The translations under genes were made by a program, and so were the position numbers. This document shows, in pieces, positions 7,130 through 12,945 of a DNA stretch of 19,416 bases; the stretch's first letter is position 1; each line of letters opens with the position of its first letter. Where the stretch lies: positions 1 to 19,416 of the forward strand of contig NZ_JAGLEJ010000015.1 in NCBI RefSeq assembly GCF_023145115.1, written 5' to 3'. This DNA comes from Algiphilus sp. (GTDB lineage Bacteria; Pseudomonadota; Gammaproteobacteria; Nevskiales; Nevskiaceae). Under the pieces are notes generated by a model. The model ran no database searches. It was given only the letters and a program-made list of their open reading frames with translations, and had not been told where the DNA came from.

Positions 7130-7546
7130 ATGCTCTGGCTGAAGGCCCTGCACCTCATCTTCATGGTCACCTGGTTCGCGGGACTGTTCTATCTCCCGCG
7201 CATCTACGTCTATCTGACCGAGGCGACCGACGAAGCCGTGCGCGCCACGCTGCGCACGATGGCCCAGCGGCTCTACCGCATCACCCTCGTCGGCATGGTC
7301 CTCACCTGGGTGTTCGGCATCGCGCTGCTGGTCTGGAACCCCGGCTACCTCTCCATGGGCTGGCTGCACGTCAAGCTGCTGCTGGTGGTAGCGCTGTCCG
7401 GGTACCTGGGCTGGCTCAAGGTGCATCTGCGGCGCTTCACCGCCGGCACCAATACCGGCACCAGCCGCTTCTGGCGCATCGCCAACGAGGTACCGGCGGT
7501 GGTGCTGCTGCTGGTGGTGCCGCTCGCCGTCCTGCGCCCCTTCTAG
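7130..7546 (+). CDS. hemJ: HemJ-type protoporphyrinogen IX oxidase
   Basis: A 138-residue integral membrane protein of the HemJ/UPF0093 family, which oxidises protoporphyrinogen IX to protoporphyrin IX in haem synthesis in bacteria lacking HemG/HemY. The N-terminus MLWLKALHLIFMVTWFAGLF carries the family's conserved His (H8) and W15, followed by YLPRIYVY. There are four predicted membrane segments (about 4-24, 51-69, 80-98 and 120-136). YLSMGWLHVKLLLV is also typical. It diverges from argC as in Pseudomonas and is convergent with bfr. Older annotations call such proteins CopD-like. Confidence 0.9.
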   Translation: MLWLKALHLIFMVTWFAGLFYLPRIYVYLTEATDEAVRATLRTMAQRLYRITLVGMVLTWVFGIALLVWNPGYLSMGWLHVKLLLVVALSGYLGWLKVHLRRFTAGTNTGTSRFWRIANEVPAVVLLLVVPLAVLRPF

Positions 7547-7580
7547 CGGGGCGCGCGACGGCGGCGGCGACGGTCGCGGC

Positions 7581-8045
7581 TCAGAGCTGCGACTGCAGGT
7601 AGTTCTGCACGCCCAGCTGCTCGACGAGGCCGAGCTGCGCCTCGAGATAGTCGATGTGCTCCTCCTCGCTGTGCTGGATCTCGACCAGCAGGCGCCGCGT
7701 CACGTAGTCCTCGACCTGCTCGCAGAGCCCGATCGCCTCCTTGTACATCGGATGCGCCTCGTGCTCGCGCTTCAGATCGCAGCGCAGGATCTCGACCACG
7801 TCCTCGCCGATGTAGAGGGCGTCCAGATCCTGCAGGTTGGGAAGCCCCTCAAGGAAGAGGATGCGCTCGATGAGCTTGTCGGCGTGCTTCATCTCGTCGA
7901 TCGACTCGTCGTACTCCTTCTTGGCGAGTCGCTCGTAGCCCCAGTTCTGGAGCATGCGATAGTGGAGGAAGTACTGGTTGACCGCGGTCAGCTCGTTCCG
8001 CAGCGCCCGGTTCAGGATATCGATGACCTTGCTGTCGCCGCGCAT
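7581..8045 (-). CDS. bfr: Bacterioferritin
   Basis: A 154-residue haem-containing ferritin that stores iron as a 24-subunit shell. It closely resembles E. coli Bfr, for example NQYFLHYRM, ESIDEMKHAD and ERILFLEGLPNLQDL. All ferroxidase ligands are in register: E18, E51, H54, E94, E127 and H130, and M52 is the haem ligand. The ATG at 8045 (MRGDSKVIDILN) matches family starts and has GGAGAG 6 bases upstream, so the longer frame to 8084 is rejected. It sits downstream of bfd on the same strand after a 115-base gap that contains an AT-rich stretch (8100-8140) likely to hold its own promoter. Confidence 0.97.
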   Translation of the reverse strand: MRGDSKVIDILNRALRNELTAVNQYFLHYRMLQNWGYERLAKKEYDESIDEMKHADKLIERILFLEGLPNLQDLDALYIGEDVVEILRCDLKREHEAHPMYKEAIGLCEQVEDYVTRRLLVEIQHSEEEHIDYLEAQLGLVEQLGVQNYLQSQL

Positions 8046-8160
8046 GGGCGCTCTCCGTTTGAGAATGCGCGGACTGTAACGCACGCACCGGCGCGCGTAA
8101 AGCTTAAGTTATTGTTTTTACTGTATTTTTTAATGTTTCTGCGTGCGATTCACAACCGCA

Positions 8161-8409
8161 TCACGCGGTCTGGCCGAGCGCATCCGCTCCGCGCAGGCGC
8201 CAGCCGCGCCCGCCGAGCACCGTCGCCGGGGCCTCGCTGCGGTCCTCGTCCATCAGACGCCGCGCGTGACGGAGGCACCGCCCGCAGCCGGTACCCAGGC
8301 CGAGTGCGCGCACCGCGTCGCCCAGGCGCACGACCGCATTGTCGCTGCCGTTCTGGCGAAGCGCTCTGATCTGGGTATCGCGAACCCCTTTGCAGCTGCA
8401 CACGATCAT
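8161..8409 (-). CDS. bfd: Bacterioferritin-associated ferredoxin
   Basis: An 82-residue [2Fe-2S] protein. Bfd donates electrons to Bfr to release stored iron and is usually induced by iron starvation. The start MIVCSCKGV matches the family, with C4 and C6, then C42 and C45 in GTGCGRC. The 35-residue spacing between the pairs is a few residues longer than I recall for E. coli Bfd. The ATG at 8409 has AGGAGA about 8 bases upstream; an upstream in-frame ATG at 8427 would itself overlap that ribosome binding site region. The C-terminal tail (about 58-82) is GC-driven and less family-like. A promoter with a Fur-like operator lies upstream. Confidence 0.9.
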   Translation of the reverse strand: MIVCSCKGVRDTQIRALRQNGSDNAVVRLGDAVRALGLGTGCGRCLRHARRLMDEDRSEAPATVLGGRGWRLRGADALGQTA

Positions 8410-8438
8410 CCGACGGGTCTCCTGCATGTCGTCCGGTG

Positions 8439-8480
8439 ACTATACACGAGTTGTTGTGAGAATTGTTCCTATTTGTGTTT
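8439..8480 (-). promoter_or_regulatory. bfd promoter with Fur-like operator
   Basis: On the minus strand TATAGT (8439-8444) is a good -10, giving a start near 8432 and a leader of about 23 nt that contains the bfd ribosome binding site. The -35 region (8462-8467, AACAAT) is poor and lies inside the repeated element 8456-8480. That element has the form TGAGAAT-T-GTTCCTA, resembling the 7-1-7 Fur box TGATAAT-N-ATTATCA. Iron-Fur repression of bfd is known in other proteobacteria; here it is inference from position and partial similarity. Confidence 0.5.
8456..8480 (+). repeat. 25-base direct repeat, copy 1 (Fur-like)
   Basis: This element matches 8654-8678 at 21 of 25 positions, including the unbroken block ATTTGTGTTT. 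It contains GAAT-T-GTTC, an imperfect palindrome. Both copies stand at the head of similar downstream architecture about 198 bases apart. It is in AT-rich contrast to the GC-rich surroundings, which suggests selection for a regulatory site. Confidence 0.8.
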
Positions 8481-8590
8481 GCAGTGGCCCGCAGGTGCGA
8501 TCCGGCTCCCGACACCGCTGCGTCGGCCTCCCGGCTGCAGAGATGATCCTGCTCATCGGCGCTTCCGGCGCGGCTTTCGGGCCGCGCCCC
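8481..8590 (+). other. Copy 1 of duplicated RNA-like unit (probably decayed)
   Basis: This region lines up by position with the predicted small RNA at 8690-8791. It has a 5' hairpin CCGAC/GTCGG (8509-8513 and 8522-8526), an adjacent CCTCCC (8527-8532) and a perfect 8-bp GC hairpin GGCGCGGC/GCCGCGCC (8567-8588). The counterpart of the -10 is TGCAGT and the terminator hairpin is followed by CC rather than Ts. It may be a relic, or be expressed only from another promoter. No protein gene is supported here. Confidence 0.5.
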
Positions 8591-8653
8591 GCTCGCGCGC
8601 AACCGATCGGCGGCGCCATTCCCGGCGCGCGCCGGAACCCCTCGCAATCGGTG

Positions 8654-8678
8654 TTGCGAATAGTTCCGATTTGTGTTT
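8654..8678 (+). repeat. 25-base direct repeat, copy 2 (Fur-like)
   Basis: Second copy of the element at 8456-8480. It contains TGCGAAT-A-GTTCCGA, partly palindromic with a 7-1-7 layout. It covers the spacer and -35 of the promoter for the predicted small RNA, the position expected of a repressor site. Confidence 0.8.
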
Positions 8679-8683
8679 ATATA
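8654..8683 (+). promoter_or_regulatory. Promoter of the predicted small RNA
   Basis: TTGCGA (8654-8659), an 18-base spacer and TATATA (8678-8683) form a plausible sigma-70 promoter in otherwise very GC-rich sequence. The predicted start is near 8690. A variant reading uses TATAGT at 8680-8685 as the -10. The Fur-like repeat overlaps the -35 and the spacer. Confidence 0.6.
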
Positions 8684-8689
8684 GTGCCG

Positions 8690-8791
8690 CAAGCTCGGTT
8701 CGGCCCCAGACGCCCCACGTCTCTCCTCCGGTCGACACGCCGCACTTGCACAACGCCTCTGCTGGCGCGGTCTTCGGGCCGCGCCTTTTTT
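8690..8791 (+). ncRNA. Predicted iron-responsive small RNA (new candidate)
   Basis: A promoter ending at 8683 and an intrinsic terminator ending at 8791 delimit a transcript of about 100 nt. It contains no ATG and no start codon with a ribosome binding site. Its features in order are a hairpin AGACG-CCCCA-CGTCT (8708-8722), a directly adjacent single-stranded CUCCUCC (8723-8729) complementary to Shine-Dalgarno sequences, an unstructured middle part, and the terminator hairpin. Size, terminator, C-rich seed and location beside bfd and bfr resemble RyhB/PrrF-type RNAs, which repress iron-storage and iron-using genes under iron limitation. No sequence similarity to those RNAs was recognised. Its existence is a prediction from signals only. 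Confidence 0.55.
8764..8791 (+). terminator. Rho-independent terminator of the predicted small RNA
   Basis: GGCGCGGTC-TTCG-GGCCGCGCC forms a 9-bp stem (one U-G pair) closed by a UUCG tetraloop, followed directly by six Ts (8786-8791). It is the clearest intrinsic terminator in the window. The nearest upstream plus-strand coding gene is hemJ, more than 1.2 kb away, so it most likely serves a transcript starting between bfd and here. Confidence 0.9.
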
Positions 8792-8820
8792 GTGCGCCGC
8801 GCACGGCGCCGACCGTCCTC

Positions 8821-9426
8821 TTACGGCGGCGGCAGCGGCTCCGCGCCAAAGCGCTCGCTGTAGCGGCGATCCAGCGCTGCCGCCTTCCGGCGCGCGGCGG
8901 CAGCGGCCTCGCGCTCGGCCTCCGGCGGGTCGCCGAAGCGCTCCCGGTCCCGCGGCTGCAGGGTGCCCACGCGCGCGTACTGCTCGATATGAGCCAGCCG
9001 GCGCTCCTGCCGACCCAGTCCCGCGCGCGCAGCGTGGACCTCCCGCCCCGCCGCGAAGGCCGCCTCCAGGGCGGGGTCGGCGTCCGCGCAGCTGCGCATG
9101 GCGTCATCACCGGCCCGACCCCGCTCGTAGTGCACGCGCACTGTGCAGTAGCGCGACAGCCCTTCGGCGTGACCCGCCACGAAGGCGGCGCGGGCGCGCC
9201 CGGGATCATCGGGCGCGCAGCTGGCGATGTGCATCTCGACGATGCCCGCCTGCTGCCCGAACGCGCCGGCACGCTCGCCGAAATCCCGCCAGTCGTGCAC
9301 CAGGCAGCTCTCGGCGCCATCGGGTGCGGCCACCGACACTGCGGGCGGCGCCGCGCAGCCGGCAGCCGCCACCACCGCCAGCGGCAGCAGCGACCGCGCC
9401 GCCGTGCATGACCGGCGGCGATTCAT
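8821..9426 (-). CDS. DUF2799 family lipoprotein
   Basis: A 201-residue predicted lipoprotein of unknown function. A basic start (MNRRR) and a hydrophobic stretch end in the lipobox AAAGC with C24 as the lipid-bearing cysteine. The following DWRDFGERAGAFGQQ, then FVAGHAEGLSRYCTV and a later GREVHAARAGL, fit the DUF2799 pattern of GxxDG/YC repeats. The C-terminal part is rich in A, R and E and probably helical. The ATG overlaps the rppH stop in ATGA (9423-9426), so the two genes are translationally coupled. Confidence 0.75.
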   Translation of the reverse strand: MNRRRSCTAARSLLPLAVVAAAGCAAPPAVSVAAPDGAESCLVHDWRDFGERAGAFGQQAGIVEMHIASCAPDDPGRARAAFVAGHAEGLSRYCTVRVHYERGRAGDDAMRSCADADPALEAAFAAGREVHAARAGLGRQERRLAHIEQYARVGTLQPRDRERFGDPPEAEREAAAAARRKAAALDRRYSERFGAEPLPPP

Positions 9427-9953
9427 CCCGCCAGACGCCGGTGGATCGGCCTGTGCAGCGCACCCGGCAGAGAGCGGTCGAGGCGCGTACCCAGCAACGG
9501 CGCGAACTCGCGAAGCGCCGCCAGATACACCGACCGCTTGAAGGCCACCACGTCGCAGGGCGCCCGCTCGACCTCGACCCAGCGGTAGGCGTCGAACTCG
9601 GGGCGCGGACCGCGATCGAAACGCGGCTGCGCGTCCTCGTCGCGCAGGCGCAGCAGGAACCACTTCTGCTTCTGCCCGATGCACTGCGGCGTGCCGCGCC
9701 GGAGGAATCGCTGCGGGAGGCGATAGTGCAGCCAGCCGCGGGTGGCGCTGATCAGTTCCATCTGCGCGGGTTCGTAGCCGAGCTCCTCGAAGAGCTCGCG
9801 CCACAGTGCGTCCTCCGGGCGCTCGCCGGGATCGATGCCGCCCTGCGGGAATTGCCAGGCATTGCGGCGGACGCGCTTGCCCATGAGCAACTCACGGCGC
9901 GCATTCGTCACCATGATGCCCACGTTCAGGCGATAGCCCTCCGCGTCGATCAC
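9423..9953 (-). CDS. rppH: RNA pyrophosphohydrolase RppH (Nudix)
   Basis: A 176-residue Nudix hydrolase that removes pyrophosphate from 5'-triphosphorylated RNA and so starts mRNA decay. The sequence begins (M/V)IDAEGYRLNVGIMVTN, as in E. coli RppH. The Nudix box spans residues 38-60 (GGIDPGERPEDALWRELFEE is its first part), with WQFPQGG just before it. The GTG start at 9953 is chosen because it matches the family N-terminus and has GGAGG 6 bases upstream; the ATG at 9986 adds unrelated residues. It diverges from the HAD phosphatase gene, a neighbour pair also seen in Pseudomonas (PA0336/PA0335). Confidence 0.95.
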   Translation of the reverse strand: MIDAEGYRLNVGIMVTNARRELLMGKRVRRNAWQFPQGGIDPGERPEDALWRELFEELGYEPAQMELISATRGWLHYRLPQRFLRRGTPQCIGQKQKWFLLRLRDEDAQPRFDRGPRPEFDAYRWVEVERAPCDVVAFKRSVYLAALREFAPLLGTRLDRSLPGALHRPIHRRLAG

Positions 9954-10020
9954 GCTCGGCCTCCGCAATCTGGATACCCTGTCCACAGACTACCACCGCA
10001 ATCCCGGATTCCGAACCATC

Positions 10021-10674
10021 ATGGCGCTCGCTGTCTTCGACCTCGACCACACCCTCCTGCGCGGCGACAGCGACTACCTCTGGGGCGAGTATCTGGTCGA
10101 GCAGGGACTGGTCGACGGCCCCGCGTACAAAGCGCGCAATCAGGCGTTCTACGAGGCCTACATGGCCGGCACGCTGGACATCGCCGCGTTCTGCGCGTTC
10201 TCCTTCGAACCGCTGGTGCAGTGGGGCCACGCCCATCTGGCGCCGCTGCGCGCGCGCTTCGTGGACGAGCGCATCGCCCCGCTGGTGGCCCCGGGCGCGC
10301 AGGCGCTGCTCGACGGCCATCGCGGCCGCGGCGACCGGCTCGTCATCACCACTGCCACCAACCGTTTCGTCACCGAACCCATCGCCGCCCTTTTCGGTAT
10401 CGAGGATCTCATCGCCACCGATCCCGAGGTGCGCGACGGCCGCTTCACCGGCCGCATCGCCGGCACCCCGAACTTCCGCGAAGGCAAACCCGAGCGTCTG
10501 CGCAAGTGGATCCGGGATCAGGGCATGGAAGGCGAGCCGATGACCTGCTACAGCGATTCGCGCAACGACATCCCGCTGCTGGAAATGGCCGACACCGCGG
10601 TGGCGGTGGACCCCGACGATGCCCTCGCCGCGGTTGCGCGCGAACGCGGCTGGGCGTTGCTGTCGCTGAGTTGA
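10021..10674 (+). CDS. HAD subfamily IB phosphatase (possible histidinol-phosphatase)
   Basis: A 217-residue cytoplasmic HAD hydrolase of the SerB-like IB group. Motif I is DLDHTLL (D7 and D9), motif II is in VITTATN (110-111), motif III is K156 in EGKPERL, and motif IV is YSDSRNDIPLL (D179, D183). A helical cap lies between residues 15 and 85. The P. aeruginosa neighbour of rppH, PA0335, belongs to this type and has been reported as a histidinol-phosphate phosphatase, so that activity is a reasonable but unproved guess. No clear Shine-Dalgarno precedes the ATG. Confidence 0.85.
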   Translation: MALAVFDLDHTLLRGDSDYLWGEYLVEQGLVDGPAYKARNQAFYEAYMAGTLDIAAFCAFSFEPLVQWGHAHLAPLRARFVDERIAPLVAPGAQALLDGHRGRGDRLVITTATNRFVTEPIAALFGIEDLIATDPEVRDGRFTGRIAGTPNFREGKPERLRKWIRDQGMEGEPMTCYSDSRNDIPLLEMADTAVAVDPDDALAAVARERGWALLSLS

Positions 10675-10735
10675 GCGCGATGCCCGCACGAGCCGGGCCG
10701 AAGGCGGACGACGGCGGCGCGCACCGATCCTCCGG

Positions 10736-10747
10736 GCGGCGCCGCCG
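10736..10747. repeat. GC palindrome between convergent phosphatase genes
   Basis: GGCGGCGCCGCC is a perfect palindrome in the 94-base gap between two convergent genes. It lacks a T tract. It could act as a weak bidirectional transcription barrier, or simply reflect GC-rich sequence. Confidence 0.3.
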
Positions 10748-10768
10748 GGTGGCCGTTCCCGGGCCCCG

Positions 10769-11566
10769 CTAGCGCAGCTCGCGCGCCAGCGCCCGGTAGA
10801 GCTCGGGCGTGGCGGCCGCCAGCACGCCGCGCACATCCAGCGTCAGCTCGCCACCGTCGAGCGCGGTGAACAGACCGCCCGCTTCGCGCACGATCACTGC
10901 CAGTGCGGCGATGTCGAGGATGTTGATGTCCGACTCGACCACCGCATCGATCTTGCCGCCGGCAAGCAGGTGATAGTGCAGGAAATCGCCGTAGCCGCGG
11001 ATGCGCTGGAGCCTCGGGATGACGTTGGCCGCGAAGCGCGCGAAGCGTGGCTCGCCGGCCAGCGTGGCGATGTTGCCCATCGACAGCGCCGCTTCCGGGA
11101 ACGACTCGGCGCGCCCGACGCGCACCGGCACCGCCGGCCGTGCACGTGCGTCGATACCGGCCACCCGCCAGGCGCCGCCTCCCCGGCTGGCGTAGAAGGT
11201 CTCGCCGTCCCCGAAGCACGGCGCGCACGACACGCCGACGATGAGCTCCCCGCGGTGCATCAGCGCGATCTGCGCCGAGAACATCGGATAGCCGCGCACG
11301 AAGGCCTTGGTGCCGTCGATGGGGTCGACCAGCCAGACATACTCTGCGTCGGGGCGATCGAGCCCGAATTCCTCGCCGTAGAAGCCGTGGTCGGGGAAGC
11401 GCGCGGCAAGCACCGCCTTGATGGTCTTTTCGGCCGCCTCGTCGACCTCCGTCACCGGACTGGCGTCGGCCTTGGTGCGAACGCGGAAGCTGCCCGCATA
11501 GCCATCGCGGATGACCTGCGCGGCGGCGGTTGCGGCGTCGAGCGCGGCGTCGAGAAACTGCTGCAT
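10769..11566 (-). CDS. Inositol monophosphatase-family phosphatase, HisN-like
   Basis: A 265-residue magnesium-dependent phosphatase. Metal-binding motifs are GEE (64-66), DPIDGTKAF (81-89) and D218 in NILDIAAL. The segment GYGDFLHYHLLAGGKIDAVV (191-210) carries the GYGD pattern typical of the HisN (histidinol-phosphatase) branch rather than the SuhB branch. The usual tryptophan of the WDxAA motif is replaced by leucine (LDIAA), though the metal-binding aspartate is kept. Substrate is therefore uncertain between histidinol phosphate and other sugar or inositol phosphates. It is convergent with the HAD phosphatase and divergent from the PduO gene. No clear ribosome binding site was seen. Confidence 0.85.
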   Translation of the reverse strand: MQQFLDAALDAATAAAQVIRDGYAGSFRVRTKADASPVTEVDEAAEKTIKAVLAARFPDHGFYGEEFGLDRPDAEYVWLVDPIDGTKAFVRGYPMFSAQIALMHRGELIVGVSCAPCFGDGETFYASRGGGAWRVAGIDARARPAVPVRVGRAESFPEAALSMGNIATLAGEPRFARFAANVIPRLQRIRGYGDFLHYHLLAGGKIDAVVESDINILDIAALAVIVREAGGLFTALDGGELTLDVRGVLAAATPELYRALARELR

Positions 11567-11648
11567 GCGGTGCCCGTGTGCTGATGCGTGAGGTCGCGCA
11601 TGCTACCGGATTCGGGCCGTGGCCCGGCGCCCGGGTGCGGCGCACCGC

Positions 11649-11654
11649 TACACT
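11649..11654 (+). promoter_or_regulatory. Candidate -10 for the PduO-type gene
   Basis: TACACT lies 50 bases before the ATG at 11704 in the divergent gap. The same context, GCTACACT, occurs ahead of the M16 gene at 12907-12914. No -35 match was found at the usual distance, so support is weak. Confidence 0.3.
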
Positions 11655-11703
11655 GCTGCGGCGATTCACCCGCGGCACCGCCGCGCTCAACCACCGGAAA
11701 CCC

Positions 11704-12255
11704 ATGGGCCACCGACTCAGCAAGATCACCACCCGCACCGGCGACAGCGGCGAGACCGGCCTCGCCGGCGGCGACCGGGTCGCCAAGACCTCGGCGCGCA
11801 TCGGCGCCATCGGCGAGGTCGACGAGCTCAACAGCCTGATCGGCGTCGCGCTGGCGCACGAGCTGCCGGAACCGCTGCCCGGACTGCTCGCGCCGCTCCA
11901 GCACGAGCTCTTCGACCTCGGCGGCGAACTCGCCATGCCCGGCGAATCCCTCCTCGGCGGCGACGCGGTGGCGCGCATCGAGACCGCCAGCCAGCAGATC
12001 AATGACAGCCTGCCGCCGCTCAAGGAATTCATCCTGCCCGGCGGAACGCCCGCAGCGGCTCACCTGCATCTGGCGCGCGCGGTATCGCGCCGGTGCGAGC
12101 GCGCGCTCTGGCTGCTGGCGGCCGAGGAAACGGTCAGCACCGAGTCGCTCCAGTACCTTAACCGCCTTTCCGACCTGCTGTTCAACGCCGCCCGCGTTGC
12201 GGCCCGCACCGGTACCGACAACGAGATCACCTGGCGGCGGCCGGACCGGCGCTGA
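11704..12255 (+). CDS. Cob(I)alamin adenosyltransferase, PduO type
   Basis: A 183-residue ATP:cob(I)alamin adenosyltransferase that makes adenosylcobalamin. The ATP-binding motif TTRTGDSGETGL is at 9-20. Family blocks follow: GEVDELNSLIG (37-47), ELFDLGGELA, FILPGGTP (109-116), SRRCER (128-133) and YLNRLSDLLFNAAR (151-164). The ATG at 11704 is chosen because MGHRLSKITTRTGD is the family N-terminus; the open frame continues upstream without homology. It converges on ampD with an 18-base gap. It may serve B12-dependent enzymes encoded elsewhere or cobalamin salvage. Confidence 0.94.
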   Translation: MGHRLSKITTRTGDSGETGLAGGDRVAKTSARIGAIGEVDELNSLIGVALAHELPEPLPGLLAPLQHELFDLGGELAMPGESLLGGDAVARIETASQQINDSLPPLKEFILPGGTPAAAHLHLARAVSRRCERALWLLAAEETVSTESLQYLNRLSDLLFNAARVAARTGTDNEITWRRPDRR

Positions 12256-12262
12256 TCCGGCA

Positions 12263-12291
12263 CTGCACCGGCGCTAGCGCCGGTAGTGCAG
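12263..12291. repeat. Long inverted repeat over the ampD stop
   Basis: CTGCACCGGCGC-TA-GCGCCGG-(3-base bulge)-TGCAG pairs 12 bases on each side and spans the end of ampD and the short gap to the convergent adenosyltransferase gene. There is no T tract. Its position suggests a shared 3' hairpin for both mRNAs, either a weak terminator or a block to exonucleases. Confidence 0.5.
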
Positions 12292-12879
12292 CTCGGCGAG
12301 CAGCCGCTGCCAGTCGAAGTGCGGACCGGGGTCGGTCTTGCGGCCGGGCGCGATGTCGGAATGCCCCGCGATCCGCGACGGGGTGATGCCGGGATAGGCC
12401 GCCCGCAGCGCGCGCACGGTGCGCGCCAGGCTGGCGTACTGGGCGTCGGTGAAGGCGTCGTCGTCGCAGCCTTCGAGCTCGATGCCGATCGAGAAGTCGT
12501 TGACGCGCTCGCGGCCGCCGAAGCGCGATGCACCGGCATGCCAGGCGCGCTGGTCGAAGCCCACGTACTGACACACATCGCCGTCGCGGCCGATGCAGCA
12601 GTGCGCCGAGACGCGCAGGCCAGCGATCTCCGCGAAGTAGGGATGCCCGTCGGGCGGAAGATCGCCCTGGAACAGGCGATCGATCCAGCCGCCGCCATAG
12701 ACGCCCGGCGGCAGCGATATGGCGTGCACGACCACCGTGTCGATGTCGCCCACGCCACCGGGTCGTGCGTCCTGGTGGGGGCTCTCGCACCAGCGCGCCC
12801 GGTCCAGGCGGTGGTGCAGCGGATCCACGCGCCACGGCGGCGGCACCAGATCCGCGGGCAGCTGTGCGCGCGCATTCAT
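12274..12879 (-). CDS. ampD: 1,6-anhydro-N-acetylmuramyl-L-alanine amidase
   Basis: A 201-residue cytoplasmic zinc amidase that removes stem peptides from anhydro-muropeptides during peptidoglycan recycling. In enterobacteria and Pseudomonas its loss induces AmpC beta-lactamase. Zinc ligands fit H52 (VVVHAISLP), H173 (IAGHSDIAPGRKTDPG) and D183, and E134 in IGIELEG is a likely catalytic residue. There is no signal peptide, which supports AmpD over AmiD. The ATG at 12879 gives MNARAQLPADLVPPPWRVD, close in length to known AmpD. It diverges from the M16 protease gene. Confidence 0.94.
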   Translation of the reverse strand: MNARAQLPADLVPPPWRVDPLHHRLDRARWCESPHQDARPGGVGDIDTVVVHAISLPPGVYGGGWIDRLFQGDLPPDGHPYFAEIAGLRVSAHCCIGRDGDVCQYVGFDQRAWHAGASRFGGRERVNDFSIGIELEGCDDDAFTDAQYASLARTVRALRAAYPGITPSRIAGHSDIAPGRKTDPGPHFDWQRLLAELHYRR

Positions 12880-12908
12880 CGCTGCGCGGCTCGGCGCCCG
12901 GTGCGCGC

Positions 12909-12914
12909 TACACT
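12909..12914 (+). promoter_or_regulatory. Candidate -10 for the M16 protease operon
   Basis: TACACT within GCGCTACACTCC lies 31 bases before the ATG at 12946, in the 66-base divergent gap with ampD. The same GCTACACT string precedes the PduO-type gene. The -35 region has no recognisable match. Confidence 0.35.
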
Positions 12915-12945
12915 CCGGGACGGTTCCCCGACGCAATAGGCTTTC

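Noticed and set aside
8690..8791. Direct homology of the predicted RNA to RyhB or PrrF
   Set aside because: I could not match the core sequences of those RNAs. Only size, signals, tandem layout and location are similar, so no gene symbol is given.
8339..8863. A 174-codon plus-strand frame through the bfd upstream region
   Set aside because: It crosses bfd, both Fur-like repeats and the terminator with six Ts. It has no ribosome binding site or family resemblance, and the region is better explained as regulatory and RNA-coding.
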